Positions 1 through 14,300 of a stretch of DNA of 63,064 nucleotides are shown here, piece by piece; the stretch's first letter is position 1, and every line of letters starts with the position of its first letter. The DNA is from Acephala macrosclerotiorum. Lineage: Eukaryota; Ascomycota; Leotiomycetes; Helotiales; Mollisiaceae. Position numbers and translations under genes: made by a program. The stretch lies in assembly GCA_014904845.1 (NCBI GenBank), contig MU119502.1, forward strand, positions 1-63,064, in the 5' to 3' direction. The notes under the pieces were generated by a model. The model ran no database searches. It saw only the letters and a program-made list of their open reading frames with translations, and was not told the DNA's origin.

Positions 1-1050
1 ATTAAATTAATTTAAATAAAACGATAAATTTTACGTTTAATTTTTTTTTTTTTTTTTTAAATTTTTAAAATTTATTTAAAATAATTTATTTTATAAATAA
101 TAATATTTTTTTTAATAAAAAATATTTTAATTAATTTAATTAATTTACGAATTATTTCTTTAAGAAAATTCTTATAAAGTTTTTATTTAAAATAACGAAA
201 TATTTTAATATTATAAAATTAAAATATAAATTTTTAATTTATTATATTATTTTAAAAATTTTATATTTATATAATTCGAATATTTATTTATAATAAATTT
301 TTTTTAATTTTTTTTCGATTTTAATTTAAATTTATTATTAAATTATTTATTAATTAATACTATAAAATAAACTTTTTTTTTTTTATATTTTATATTTATA
401 TATTTTATAAAAAATTGATTTTTTAATAAATAAAAACAACGAATAAATTAATATTATTTACGTAAATAATAATTAATAAATTAATAAATTTTTTTAATTT
501 ATTTTATTTAATTTTAATAATTTTTTTATTTTAATTATATATATTTTCGAATAAAATATAATATTTCTCGATTATTATTATATATTAAATAAAATAAAAA
601 AAATAATTAATTTAATATATTAAAAAAATTAAAATTTTATTAAATATTAATAAAAAATAAGTTTATATTTTGTTTTAATTCGTAAAAAGTTAATATTTTT
701 TAAATATACGAATTTAAAACGTTTTTAATAGCGTCGAATAAATTTAAAAAAAAAATTTTTATTTATTATTTTTTTAACGATTTTTTTAATTAGATTTTTT
801 ACAATTTAAATAATCGAAAGTATATTACGAATTATAAATTTATTTATTTAAACTATTAAAATCTTTTTTTAAGCTTTAAATAATATAAAGTAGTACAAAT
901 AAATAGCTTTTTATCGAGAGATAATTCGAGTTTAATAACGTCGTATTAAAATAGTTCGATCGAATAAATAGTTTTTAGCTATCTCAAAATAATTAGAGAT
1001 TAATTCTCTATTACATACTATAAGAGCAGCTTCCATTTGAGTCTCATCAA
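1..1050. other. AT-rich, RIP-like gene-free block
   Basis: Almost pure A/T with long A and T runs. The few C and G residues are mostly paired as CpG (tacg, cgaa). No open frame looks like a protein. Composition returns to normal gradually between about 950 and 1200. This matches RIP-degraded repeat DNA, in which CpA has been converted to TpA; no specific element was recognised. Confidence 0.8.
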
Positions 1051-1484
1051 TCGCCATTTTAATTATTTGAAAATAATAAGAAGTAATTTTTATGAAAAAT
1101 TTTATGTGTGCATTCGACAGGTCTGTGCATTGAAAGTGGATCTCGGTTACGAGACATAATTTACGCGCGCTAATCAATGCCCTCGAACTTCTCCTCAACC
1201 TCATCGCGAATTTAAATAACAGCATCCGTCTTCACACTCCATCTAGATCTCGGCTTTCGAGGCGTTCCGTCATCTCAGTCTCTCAGGGCCGGCGAGTTGA
1301 AACGCACGAGAGGCACGCCTACATTTTGTGGGACAGAGGGCCGAAAGCTCAGTCACATCCCACCTTTCCCAAGACGCGACAAAACTAGGATACAACACCT
1401 AATTGTTCGCGATATCTAATCAGATAAATCTCATTAGACACTTACGGCTTTCTTCGCTTCAAGAAAATCTTTTTCGTCTTTACC
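1051..1484 (+). promoter_or_regulatory. Transition zone and presumed promoter of the GH127 gene
   Basis: A 434-bp stretch going from AT-rich DNA to normal composition, directly upstream of the GH127 start. No coding pattern was seen. The last 60 bases before the ATG are rich in C and T, as is common in fungal 5' leaders. No clear TATA box was found. Confidence 0.35.
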
Positions 1485-3638
1485 ATGAGTTCTTCGTACC
1501 CCCAAGAAAGGTTCCACCAGACGACATTTGACCCTTCCTCATTCTGGGCCAAGCGACGTGCTGTAGTACGAAAGAACACCCTACACACTCAATTGGACAT
1601 CCTCAAATCAACAGGTCGATACGATGCATTTCGTCTGAGCTGGCATCCTGCGTATGAGGACGGACATAAAGCACTGTTCTGGGACTCGGATGTGGCGAAG
1701 TGGCTTGAGGGAGCGTGCTACTTTCTCGCCGAACAGGGTGACGAAGAGGATGACGCTGTGATTAATCATGCTGTCAAAGAGTTAGTTGGTATGATTAGAG
1801 GCGCCCAATGGAAGGACGGATACTTAAATCTGTTTTTCACTGTTGTGAAGCCTGGGAGAAGGTTTACGAATGTGAGAGATTTACACGAATTGTAGGTACA
1901 CAGCCCCAGCCGCAGAAGGAAATCCAAGGATATTTATTCGACGGCAGGTACAATGCTGGTCATCTAATTGAGGCAGCACTGGCCCATCAACAGCACTATA
2001 ATAATAATCTTCTCCTGGGTCCTATGCTCAAATACCTTGAGCTCATTCACGAGAAGTTTGGCCCTGGGCCAGAACAGCTCCACGGATATCCAGGACATCC
2101 AGAAATGGAGCTTGCGCTACTGAGACTCCATGTTCGTACTGGCAATTTCCATGCATACGAATTAGCCAAATACTTCATCACGGAGCGAGGAAACCCTCAC
2201 GGAGTCCAAGGAAAACATTTCTATCTCATTGAAGCCCAGAAGCGAGGAGAGAAGCCCTCTGATCGGCCCGATTCTTGGCCCACATCGGGCGCATACTGGT
2301 ACGAGCAAGCTCACAAACCCATCCTGGAGCAAGAGACGATCGAAGGACATTCAGTCCGAGCCATGTATCTGCTGACTGCCGTTGCAGATCTTGTTCGTCA
2401 ATCCAGGTTAATTGAGAAAGAACCTGCGCGACTTGAGGCGTACAAGACTGCATGCGAGCGACTGTGGGACAACATGGTAAACAAGAAGATGTATCTCACT
2501 GGAGGTATTGGAGCTATTGATCAGTGGGAAGGCTTTGGTATCGACTACTTCCTGCCCCAGAGCACAGATGAGGGAGGCTGCTATGCCGAGACTTGCGCAA
2601 GTATTGGGGTCATGATGTTGGCTGAGCGGATGCTCCAGCTGGATCTGAAGGGAAAATACGCTGATATCATGGAGCTTGCGCTTTACAACACAGTTCTTGG
2701 AGGTATGAGTCAGAATGGTAAGGAATTCCTATATGAGAATCACCTTGCCAGTTGTCCTGAACGGCTGTCAAAACGGGAAAATTGGTTCGACTGCGCGTGC
2801 TGCCCTCCGAATCTCACCAGGACGCTCGGCATGCTTGGTGGCTACATGTGGTCTTCGATCATTCACGGTAATAATGTGACGATCGGTGTTCATCTATACG
2901 GTTCCGCTACTCTGACATTGAATATTGGTAGTCAGATTGTCACACTAAAGCAAGAGACGGATTGGCCGTGGGGAAGCTCTGTAATTTTCACTTTGGACGC
3001 TCCGTCTTCTGTCAATGTCACCATCAATATGCGTATTCCTGGATGGGTCAAGCCATTCGAGGACGGCCGGCCATGGAGAGTATGATCATCGTGCCCAAAA
3101 GCTTGATATCCATTAACAAAGCTAGGTCAAACCTCTACTATCAGCTCCCTTCATCAGCTTCCAAAAGTCCTACCTTACAATGTCCCCAGGCTACACATCG
3201 AAATATATCAGATCACCGATAATATTATCTTTTAATCCAGCATCTTTTGCTCCCAGAATGCTCCTGTATCACCCGGCCACCAATCAGAACACCCTGACCA
3301 TTGCTCGAGGTCCACTGATCTACTGTGCCGAAGATGTGGACAATGATTGGGTCACTGACCATTTCAAGTCCATCAGCATCTCATCAAGCGTCAAACTCGA
3401 AGAGACTATTGGATACGATGAGACACTTGACGAAAAATACGTTAAGATTATTGCGCCTAGTATCAGAAAGCTCGATGTGAGGGGGGAGCCTATGATTGGG
3501 TCGTTTCCTGGATATGAGCTTAGCTACGAGAACTGTCTCAAGAGTCAAGAAATCGACGTAGCCCTCGTACCCTATTTTTATCGAGGAAATAGGGGAGGTA
3601 GGGGACAAATGCGGGTTGGGTTTAGGAGGATCGACTGA
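1485..3638 (+). CDS. GH127 beta-L-arabinofuranosidase (DUF1680 family)
   Basis: Predicted exons are 1485-1891, 1948-3079 and 3126-3638, giving 683 residues; introns are 56 and 46 nt. Splicing the first intron restores the run RDLHELYNAGHLIEAA, a family signature. The GH127 catalytic and zinc-site residues are visible: Glu and Cys in EGGCYAETC and the Cys-Cys pair in CACCPPN, where the first Cys is the nucleophile in characterised members. The C-terminal beta region shows TNQNTLTIARGPLIYC and ends YFYRGNRGGRGQMRVG, so the protein is full length. Known members release L-arabinofuranose from beta-linked arabino-oligosaccharides. There is no signal peptide, so a cytoplasmic role on imported oligosaccharides is likely. 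The second intron is the less certain one: it is short, and the joined stretch is weakly conserved. Confidence 0.88.
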
Positions 3639-4120
3639 ACGAAGAAGCTTGCGAAGGAAGAACTTCACGTTCTTGGATTTTGCTGAGTTAGCATGTGGCG
3701 ACTCTCTTGTCATGCAAATTTGATCTATCTTCTGCTTCTAGGGCAAAGGTTCTCCAGAATCCTAGCCCTATTTACGACCGCCCGAGGCAAAAGGTCGTCT
3801 GGTATCACGTGACAACCGATTCGTTCTTCTCTAGCTAGCGCCGTTAATCCATCCTGATGCTCACACTCGTCATTGAAAACGGGTACTCGCAATTATTGAG
3901 CTTCGCAAGTCAAGTACTCTGTTTAGTCTTTTCTCTGGCCTAACCGCATATGCCAAGCTCTAACCTAGGTAAGCAGCTCCTTCCCCACTCTTGTACAATC
4001 GCGCTTTCTTACTCAATAGCCATAAACATGAATCTCATCCATTAGCAAATGAATTAGCATCTAATGTTACTCACCATATCTATTAGTTCAGAATTCCTAC
4101 CAATCTTAATCTCGCAATAG
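3639..4120. other. Spacer between GH127 and the HET pseudogene
   Basis: A 482-bp stretch of normal composition. No coding pattern was recognised. It should hold the GH127 3' end and whatever remains of the HET gene promoter. Confidence 0.4.
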
Positions 4121-4740
4121 ATGATAGGGCAAAATCACCTCACTCAAAGTTCGTCTCTGATGGCGCCAGATAGTCATCTCAATTGGCAAGATGGGCGAAA
4201 AGGGAGTCACGACTTTAAAATAATACTAAGCTGTGAGGCTCTGGACCTAGACAAATTCAAGATCCGCCTCCTTCATCTTCTTCCCGATGACTATCACCGT
4301 CCGGTTCGGAGCACGTTGAAGCGAATCCGGGCGCGTCCTTCGCATATGCTCCCCTGCAGCGCTCCATTTTACTGCTGGAGAGATGCTTCGAATCTGGTTG
4401 ACATTATAGTCAATGGTCACTAAGTCTCTGTCACGCGGAATCTGGAAGCTGCTCTACGAGACCTCAGACGACAAGGATGTCAAGATATTTGGGTTGACGC
4501 TTTGTGCATCAATCAACATGATAATCAAGAGAAGGGATATCAGATCCTTCGAATGCGCGATCTATATCAGAAAGCAGAGAACACCGTTGCTTGGCTTGGA
4601 GTCGATAGAGAATAACATGGAGAAGGTACCTTCAATACGCTGAAGATGCTAGATTCCGACGACGAATTCGGCCCTACAAAACTTTCAAAGCCATTGCTAA
4701 CCCAATAGCAAGGGTCTAGCGAGATCCACTTGCTTGCAAA
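4121..4740 (+). pseudogene. N-terminal half of a HET-domain (heterokaryon incompatibility) gene, broken
   Basis: Read in one frame, the DNA gives the standard order of HET-domain blocks: IRLLHLLPDD near 4260, YCWRDASNLVDIIVNGH near 4375-4420, VTRNLEAALRDLRR near 4440-4480, IWVDALCINQHDNQEKGYQI near 4485-4545, then LYQKAENTVAWLGVD. The frame is broken by TAA codons just after NGH and after LGVDRE; both sit where a CAA codon could have stood, as expected from RIP. More stops follow. The fragment fades into AT-rich DNA near 4740, before the rest of the domain. Intact HET proteins trigger incompatibility-type cell death in fungi; this copy cannot encode one. The missing part of the domain is found at 24640-25560 on the same strand. 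Confidence 0.85.
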
Positions 4741-5036
4741 AGACACAATAATTTGAGAAACTAAGAATTATAGGTTTATTCGAAGTCACTTATAGATTTT
4801 TGCAAATGGTAAAATCATAAATAATGTACTTAAGATTGAATTGAAATTATTCTAGATTTTCTTTGTTTTATTTCTTTGCTTATTACTCTATTTACTATTC
4901 TACTGTCGATTCTTTTGTTTTCTGCTTTCTAGAATGCGTTTTAAAGTTTTTCAAGTTTTTTAGACTTTTCAAATTCAATTTTTTAAACTTTTCAAGTTCT
5001 ATAAATTCTTTAAATTTTTTAAATATATTTTTATAT

Positions 5037-5244
5037 TGTAAGTACAATATTAGTTTAGTAGTTACGTGCGGTACTAGGCCAGATCGGGACTAGCGCCGCT
5101 TGCGCTAGAGTTGAGATTATATTTTTCAATTTTTGTGCGTTTATTAGATTTAGAATTAACAATCAATTAACGAATCATTTAATCTATTTATTTATTTCGT
5201 TTCTAGTTTATTACTAGTAATAAGTATTTTTAATAATACTAATA
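5037..5244 (+). repeat. LTR, left copy of element 1
   Basis: A 208-bp repeat. Its best-preserved core (about 5060-5112) has normal GC and contains an inverted repeat, ctagcgc...gcgctag, with a 5-nt loop. Three further copies lie at 11167-11374 (same strand), 14852-15059 and 20968-21173 (opposite strand). Confidence 0.85.
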
Positions 5245-8200
5245 TTAATTAATAGTTATTTAATTAATTACAAAATAATTAAATTTCTATTTAAAAAAAA
5301 TTGATTTACAAAAAAAAATAAATTCTTTAAATAATTGCTTTTTGTAAAAAAATATTTAAAATAATTAATATACTTTCGAAAAAACGAAAATCTATAAAAA
5401 ATTTTTTATAAAAACGCGTTGAAAATATTGAGATTATTAAAAACTTAAAAAGAATAATACGAAAACGATTTTAAGTTTATATTTATTTTTTAAATTTATA
5501 TTTACTACGTAAAATAATAACGTTTACGAAAAACGAATAAAAAAACGCGAAAGTGATTTTAAGTCTATATTAATTTACTCGAATTTATATTAAAAACAAA
5601 TTCTCAAAAAAAGTTTTACGTTTTTACTCGTTATTTAATCGAAAGTATATAAATATTAATAATAATATTTACTCGAATTCGAATTAAAACTTTCAATTTT
5701 TTTATTATTTATTGTATAATTATTTCTTAAAATAATAAATTTATTTAAAATTAAATTCTTTTATAATAAAAATAAATAAAAAAAAAATTTCGATTTTACA
5801 AACGATAAAAATCTCAACGAAATAATATTGAATAAATATATTTTTATCGTTTTAAAATATATAAAAAAAAAAAAATTTTAATTGCAATTTATAAAAATAT
5901 TTTCAAGAAAACTTTGAAAATTGTTCGTAAGAAATTTTACGTTTAATACACAAAGATTTTATGCGTCGTTTACGAGATTTTTTATGTATTTATAAAGTTT
6001 AAATATCGAAAAATAAAAAATTTATTACTAATAACTTAAAAAAAGTTTTTTAATAAAAAAAGTTTTATAAATAAATACAAATAGAAATCGTCGATTAATT
6101 GAAAAATAAAAATTTCTTTTTTCGATAAAATCGATCAATTCAATTAATAAATCAAAGTATTTTAATACTAGTATTCAATAATTAGAGTATAATTACTTTT
6201 ACGATTTTAATTATTAGTACGAATTTTTTTACTACGAATACGATTATTTCTATAAATATTTTTTATATTTTTTTTATTATAATTCTTTTTATAAATACGA
6301 ATTTGTTTAATATAATACAAAATATTTAATATATTTATTAGTAATTTTTTCAATAATAATCGAATTAATATAATAATTTACAAAGTATTTTTATTAAATT
6401 GTTTATAGATTTAATAAAGATTTATATTAATAATAAAAAGTATAATAAAAAATTATACGATATTTTTAATTGCAAATTATCGATTTTTTATAATTATTAT
6501 AATAAAATCGAATTATCTTAAAATTAATACAATAAAATATTTTTTATTAGTTTTATAAGACGTATAAACGCGTTTTATTTCGATAGATTTTTAGAAAGAA
6601 ATTTCGATTTTATTATATTAATAATAATAATAAAAATTTATTTTGAAATTGAAAAAAATTGTTAATTATATATATTTTTATAGAAAGAAATAATTCTAGT
6701 AAAAATTATTACGATTAATTTAATAAAGATTAAATTGAAATATTTATAAATATTTTTCAATTAATTTTAAAAGATTTAATTAAATTTATTATTAAAATAT
6801 TAGATGAAATATAGTTTGTAAAATCAAATTATTAGTATTTATTGAAATATTGAAAAGTGCAATTTTATTTTTTACAAATTCGTTAGTATTTTTGAAAGTA
6901 TTTATATTGAATTGCGATTAATAGTAAGTATTGCGACGCGATCACGTGAAATATAATAGTATAGTTTAGATTTTATTTTTTAAGATCAAAAGAAAAACGA
7001 ATTCGATTAAAATTAAATCGATCGTATTTATAAAGAACGAAATAAAAAACGCGATCGAGTATAAAATCGAGAATATTGAAATCGAAAAAATTTTCAAAGT
7101 AAATATTGTAGAAATTATAGATTTTAAAGAAAATTATATTAGAAAAAATATTATATTTGTAGTAAATCGAAATACTAATTAATAAAATATATAATAAAAA
7201 AGCGATAATAAATATATATAAAATTTCGATAATAAATTCAATATACAATAAATCGAGATATTACAATAGTATATTATTAGAATTTTTTTATTAAAATCGA
7301 GAAAATAGAAAATTTATTAGAAAATAATTAAATAATAGAAATTGATTAATTACTAATAAATATAGAAATAAAAAACGAAAATAAGAATTATTTTATTGAA
7401 TTTAAAAAAATCAATAATATACAAATAATAATTATTTTAAATAATTAGTTTACTCGTTATATTATTATAAAAGAAAATATATTCAATATTTTATTATTAC
7501 AATTTGAATTATTTGAATTAGATTAATATTTATTTTTTATTTTCGAAAATTGATATTTTTTAAAAAATTTTCAAAAAATTATATCGAATAATAAAATCGT
7601 TGAAATATCAATTATTAATTAATCGCAATTTATAGTACTACGAAAATTTGATATTAGTATTTAATTGAATGTATTTACGATCGAAATTCATAAAATTCGT
7701 TTTAATAAAAGTATTATTTTATTGTAAAAAATTATTCGAATCGATATTTTATTAAATATTATTATTTTTTATATTGTTTTAATAAATATACTTTTTTTAT
7801 TTCATATTTAAAATATAAATACTATAAATATAAAATTCGATAATTTAAAGAATATTTTAATTCAAAAAAATAAAATTGTTTTTATTGTAAAAAAGTAAAA
7901 TTATTTATAAATATTATTATATTAATTAAAAAAAAGTCTAATTTAGAATTATTTTATCGATATAAAATTATATTAACTGTATAAACGTTTTGATTATTTA
8001 TTAGTACGATGTTTTATAAGAATTTTTTAACGAATTAATTATAATATAAATATTAAATATATTTAATATTTTATTAAGTATTGTTATTATTATTAAATAT
8101 ATAAATAATTATTTGAAAAATTCAAATTTACTCTATAAAATGATTATAAATTCAATTATTCGATTATTATCGATATTTTATATTTAAATAAAAAATCAAT

Positions 8201-11166
8201 TTTATAAATAATAAACTCGTTTATAATATTTTAAATTATTAGATTTATAAAAAATATATTTATAAAAATAATATAAAATATACTATGTATATATTAGATT
8301 AATACATATTAAAAATTATCGAATTATATTGTTTATAATATCGAAAAAAAAATTTCGTTTATAGAGTTTTAATAAAATATTAAAATAATAGTAATTGAAA
8401 TAAAAAAAATATTTATTGAAACTTATAATAGTGTAAAAAAAATAGAGAAATATTATATTTTATTACGTTGAGTTTACGAGATTATTTACAACGAATTAAT
8501 CGAAAAATAAATCGATAAAAATATAATTTTACAAATAGTAATTAAAACTGTTAATAATTCGATAAAATCGAACGATATTGTATTTATATTATTAGTTTTT
8601 GAAATATATTTTAAAATAATTAGTAACGATACGTTATTACTATTAATTATTAAAAGAATTGAAATAATTCAAGTAATTATTAAAAAAATACGTCGTTTAT
8701 ATATTTAATATTAAATTAATAACGCGTTTTCAATGAGAAACGATTTAAATACGAAGTTTATATTAGATTTATTAATTTTATTTAAAGTACATATTTAATA
8801 TAAAAAAAGCGAATAAAAAAAATTATATAAATTATTAATAATTAATAAAAAAATATATATAATTGATATATTTTATAGATCGATTAATTTTCGTTTAACG
8901 ATTATCAAGTTTTATTATACGAAAAAAAAAGTACTAAAAATTTATAATTGAATTAGCGATTAAAAAAATAATTAAAAAAATTCAAAATTTTTTTTTGTTT
9001 TTTTAATTAAATAAAGTAAACGAAAAATCAATTAAAAAATATAATTAAAAACGCTTAAAAAAATCACGAAATAAAAAAGTGTATAACAAAAAATCTAAAT
9101 AAAATAAACGTTATAATTTTATTAAAAACGACGAAAAAAATTACGAAAATTTCAATAATTAATTTTTTATTATTATCATCGAAAAAATTAAGATTTTTAT
9201 AGTTTTTATAATAAATAAAAAAAAAGCGATATAGAATTATCGTTAAAACTATAAAAAGAAAATATAATTACAATTTTTGAACAATTATTTGAAGCGTTTT
9301 AAAAAAAGAAAATTGATAATTTGATTGTAAAATTTTTTTTAATTTCGTTTAATACGATTTTAATAAGTATATTAAAATTCGAATTTTCAATTCGAAATTA
9401 ATTAATAAAATCAAAAGTAAAATTATTAATATTTTCTACGAGAAATCGAGACTAGTAATTTAAAAATATAACGACGAAAAAAAAGAAATAATTTTCACGT
9501 AATTCTCAATAATACAAAAAATTAATCAACGATTAATTATCGTTTTAATACTTTTTTTAATTTAATTTTTAAACAAAAAAATTAAAATGTAATTTCGTAA
9601 TATTATTTAAATTTATATTTAATTTATAACAAATTTTTAACGATTTATATTAGTACGTTTATCGAAAGAAATTCACTATTTATATTTATTAAATACGATT
9701 ATAATTATTTTGAAATTTTTGTATAAAATTGCGAAAATAGAAATATATTAATAAATTACATATTACAAATATTATAAAAAGAAATTATTTATAATTATAT
9801 TAATATACGATTTTTATTTTTTAATTACGATTATTAAAAAACTTTTCAGCGTTATTAAAATGTAAATCGATAATACGCTTATATTAATAAAAAAAGATTT
9901 TTTTATTTTCGAGAAAAACGAATTTAATAAAATTAAATTTTTAATCAAATTTAAAGAAGTTTTAATATTAAAAATACTATTGATTTTCAATAAATGCGTT
10001 TTAATTCAATTTGAAAATATAATTTAATTACAATGAAAAAATAAAAATAAAAAAATTAAATTAATAAATATTAAATTATTTAATTTTTAAATTGAGTATT
10101 AAAAACAACGAATTAAAAAAGTTTATATTGTTACAATTTACTAATTTAAAACAATTTTCGATTTGTTTATTATTATTTAATATTAAAATTTAATAAAAAA
10201 AGAAATTACTACGTTAAATAAGAAATTAAAATAGCAAATTAAAAATTTGAATCGAGGATTTAAATATATTGTTCTCGATTTGTTTACGATGAAACTTTTC
10301 GTTTTTATCGATAGTTTATTTGCAAATAATAAAGATTTTAATTTCTAGATTAAATATGAAATTATTTTAATAAATAAACGCTAATTAAACGATAAAAAAT
10401 TCGAGATCAAAATTTTTTTTATTTACTATAGTTCTATTAAAAGTAAACACGTTATTAGAAGCGTTTTAATTTTTGAGATATATAGTATAGTAAAAAGAAT
10501 CGATATAGTAATCGCAATCGAATTTACTATTAATATGATTATTTAATAATTCGATTTTTTTAAGATTTCGATAATCGTTTATATAGATTTATATTCGTTA
10601 TACGAGTATTTAATCAAACTGAGAACGATTAAAAAAAAACGTTTTATAATTAATATTATAATTTTTCGTTAATCGTATAAACGCAAAAAATTACAAGAAA
10701 TTCAATAAATCAATAATCAAAATAATTCAACGAATATTATAATAAAATCAATACTTAATAAAACTTTGAAAAAGTTTCTAAATACGAATCACTTTAAAAT
10801 TCGAATAAAAAAATAAATTAAAAAAAAAAAAAACGATAAAAACAGTATAAAAAGTTAGAGAAAATATTCACTAAAAAATAAAATAAAAAAAAAGTAATTT
10901 TTGTATTGTATTTCAAATTTTGTAATTATTTGATTTATAAAATCAAAAAAAAAAAAATTATTTTAATTTCAGCGCTTATAATTCTCGACGAACTTCGAGA
11001 ACAATACTAATTTACTAATATTGTTTTCAAAGTTTAATTATATGATTTTTACATTGAAATATTAACGAGTTTTACGTATTAACGAATTACAATAAAAAAA
11101 AAAAATAATAACGTTTTTTAAATAATTAAATTAAATCAATTCTTATTACAAAAAAAAAATTGCCAG

Positions 11167-11374
11167 TATAAATACAATATTAGTTTAGTAGTCACGTGCG
11201 GTACTAGATCAGATCGGGACTAGCGTCGTTTGCACTAGAATTGAGATTATATTTTTCAATTTTTGCGCGTTTACTAGATTTAGAACTAATAATCAATCAA
11301 CGAATTATTTAGTTTATTTGTTTATTTCGTTTTTAGTTTATTATTAGTAATAAGTATTTTTAGTAATATTAATA
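11167..11374 (+). repeat. LTR, right copy of element 1
   Basis: Matches 5037-5244 along its length; the differences are mostly C-to-T or G-to-A (for example ctagcgtcg here against ctagcgccg in the left copy), as RIP would make. The core contains cacgtg. Confidence 0.85.
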
Positions 11375-14300
11375 TATATATATATATCGCGAAAAACGTA
11401 ATTCGAAATATTAAATTACGTATTGAATATATTAATACAATCGATAAAATTATTTGCGTTTCGTATAATACATTGAATATTTTATATATTAAATATTTTT
11501 TTTTTAAATAAAAAAATAAATACAATAAAATACAATATTATTAAATTAATTTATATGAAATTAATTTTGTAATTCGTATTTATTGTATTTTATTTACGTA
11601 AATTATATTCGAATTTTATTTATTTTTTCAATATTAATTAATAATTGTAAAATTATAAAACAATTAAAATTTTTTTTAATTGTACGAATATATCGTTATA
11701 TAATCAATTAATTAAATTATCGTATAAAAATTTTATTTTTTATTTTTAAATATAATTTTATTTTAATAAAAGAAATTTAAAAAAAAAAATATTAATTATA
11801 TAATAAAAATAAAATAAAATTAAATTTCGTATTAATATTTATTTTATTTTTTTATTAGTAAAATGATCAATATACAAATATTAAAATAAAAATATATAAA
11901 ACGAATTTCAAGAAATTTTCAAAAAATAAACGAAAAAAATTTAAAATATAATAAATTGCAAAATATTTAAATTAATTCGTACGTATTTAATTATTTATAA
12001 CGTATAAATTAAAAGTCAATTAAAATCAAATTTTTATATGAAAACTTTTTAATAATACTTTAAAAAAGAAATTTCGTACTAATAAATAAAAAAAAAATTT
12101 AAATTTATATAAAAAATTTAATAATTAATTTTAATTAAAATAATATTTATTTAATAAAAAGATTCGTACAATAATACTAAAAATATTATTATTTAAATTT
12201 ATAATTAAATCAAAATTCAATAATTATACGAATTTTTTATTATTTTAAAACGAAATACTACGATTATTTTATTAATCGTATTTTCAATTTAATTTTATAT
12301 TATATTTATTTTTCGTACGAATAATTCTCGTTATTTTATACAATATTTTACGTTTATTGAAATTATTTATAGATTTAATAAAAATATATAAAAATAAAAC
12401 AAAATACAAAAAAAAATAATATAATATTTTAAATATTAAATTTTAAATTTTTTTTCAATTTATATAAAAAAATTTAATTTTATACAATATTTTTAATAAT
12501 ATTTAAAAAACGAATATTAAAATTTTACTACGAAAAAATTACTAAAAAAACGTACGAATTTCAAATAATAATCGAAATAATTAAAATCTATTTTAAAATA
12601 AAAAAAAATTATTAAAAATATTTAATCAAATAACAAAAAACTATATTATATAATACGATTATTAAAAATTCGAATAAATTTAAATTCGAATATTTAAAAA
12701 TTACATTAAATAAATTTCGTACAATACAACGAGAATTGTTATAATAATATTAAAATAAATATAATTTTCAAAATTAAATATTTAATATATATAAAAATAT
12801 TAAAAAATGTAATTATATATTATTTAAATTTATTTTAACGTTTAAAAAACTATATATTAATTTAAAATCTACAATTAAAATCGTTATACGAATCAAAAAA
12901 TTATTTATATTTTATTAACGAAATTTAAACTAATAACAATTCGAATAATATTAAATAAATCGTACGTACGAAAAAACAAAAAATTGCTATTTATCTCGTA
13001 CAAATACTCGCGAAAACCAAAAAAATTTTCAAAAAATTTTTTACAAAAAAAATATTATATTTACAAAAAATCGAAATATTAATTCAATCAATATACAAAC
13101 GCAAAACGTATAAAAACGTACAAATAATTCAAAAATTAATTTATTATAAAATTGAAAATATTCGAAAAAAAAAAATATAATAATTTTTAATAAAATACAA
13201 AAAACTATCGAACGAAAACGAAATTAAAAAAAAAAAAAAAAAATCTTAAAACAATAAATAATATTTTTAATCATCGAAAAAATCTCGTATAATAATTTTA
13301 TTATCGAATTAAACGAAATAAATAAATTAAAAATTATTTCAATTTTAAATAATCAAATAATAATTTATATTTTAATTCGAAATAATATATTTAATTAATC
13401 GTATAAAATATTAAATTTTACATTTAAAAATCGCTATTTATTAAACGTATTTCAAAAAATTATATTGAATATTAATACGATTAAAATCTCGATTATTAAA
13501 AAATTTCAATTTTTAATATTATAATAATAAAATACTATAATTCAATTAAATCGTACAATAATTAAAAATTATTAAATTTATTTTAAAAAAAAATTAATTA
13601 TTACAAAAAATACAATAAAAATTAAAATATTACTCGAACGAATTACGTTTTATATCGTTTTAAAAAATATATCGTTTTTATTTTATATATAAAATATAAA
13701 TCGTATAAAAATCAAATTCAATAATTTAAAAAATATTTTATTTCAAAAAAATAAAATTATTTTTATTATACGAAAATAAAATTATTTATAAATATTTTTA
13801 AATCGTACGAAAAAAATTATAATATATAATTATTTAATTAATATCGAATTTTATTAATTATATTGATAATTCGAATATTTTTTCGTATAAAAATTATTTA
13901 TACTTTTTATACGAATTAAATATAATAATATTAAATTAAAAATAATTAAACGTTTTATAAAATTTTACGAAAAATATTAATTTTATTTAAAATTATTTAA
14001 ATAATTCAAATTTAATTTAAAAAATAATTACAATTTCAATTATTTTATTTAAATAAAAAATTAATACTTTAAATAATCAATAAAATAATAATATTTATTA
14101 TCGTACGATTTTTAAAAAATAAATCAATAAAAATATTTTAAAATATTTTTTATACGTATTAAATTAATATATATTAAAATTTATTAAATTTCTTTATATA
14201 TAATACTAAAAAGAACTTTATATTAATCGAATTCTAAAAAAAAATTCGTATAATAATAATTGATATTAAAAAAATATTAATAAAAACTTATAATAATATT

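Larger units (their letters stand above)
5037..11374 (+). mobile_element. LTR retrotransposon copy 1 (6.3 kb, RIP-inactivated)
   Basis: Bounded by direct LTRs at 5037-5244 and 11167-11374. Both ends follow TG...TA, as expected for TG...CA after RIP. The five bases before it and the five after it are both TATAT, a possible target-site duplication, though the site is low-complexity. An A-rich tract precedes the right LTR and could be the polypurine tract, which sets the + orientation. No pol motif survives, so Ty3 and Ty1 types cannot be separated. The same sequence occurs inverted at 14852-21173. Confidence 0.8.

Noticed and set aside
932..1225. 97-codon minus-strand frame at the edge of the left AT block
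   Set aside because: Composition drifts across it, and there is no domain or splice pattern; it spans the AT-block boundary.
4121..4643. Two separate small genes at 4121-4423 and 4413-4643
   Set aside because: They are pieces of one HET remnant; the second is in a different frame from the real HET coding sequence.
6973..7248. 91-codon frame inside element 1
   Set aside because: It is an Ile/Phe/Tyr/Asn-rich string typical of AT-rich DNA by chance; no retroelement protein motif was seen.
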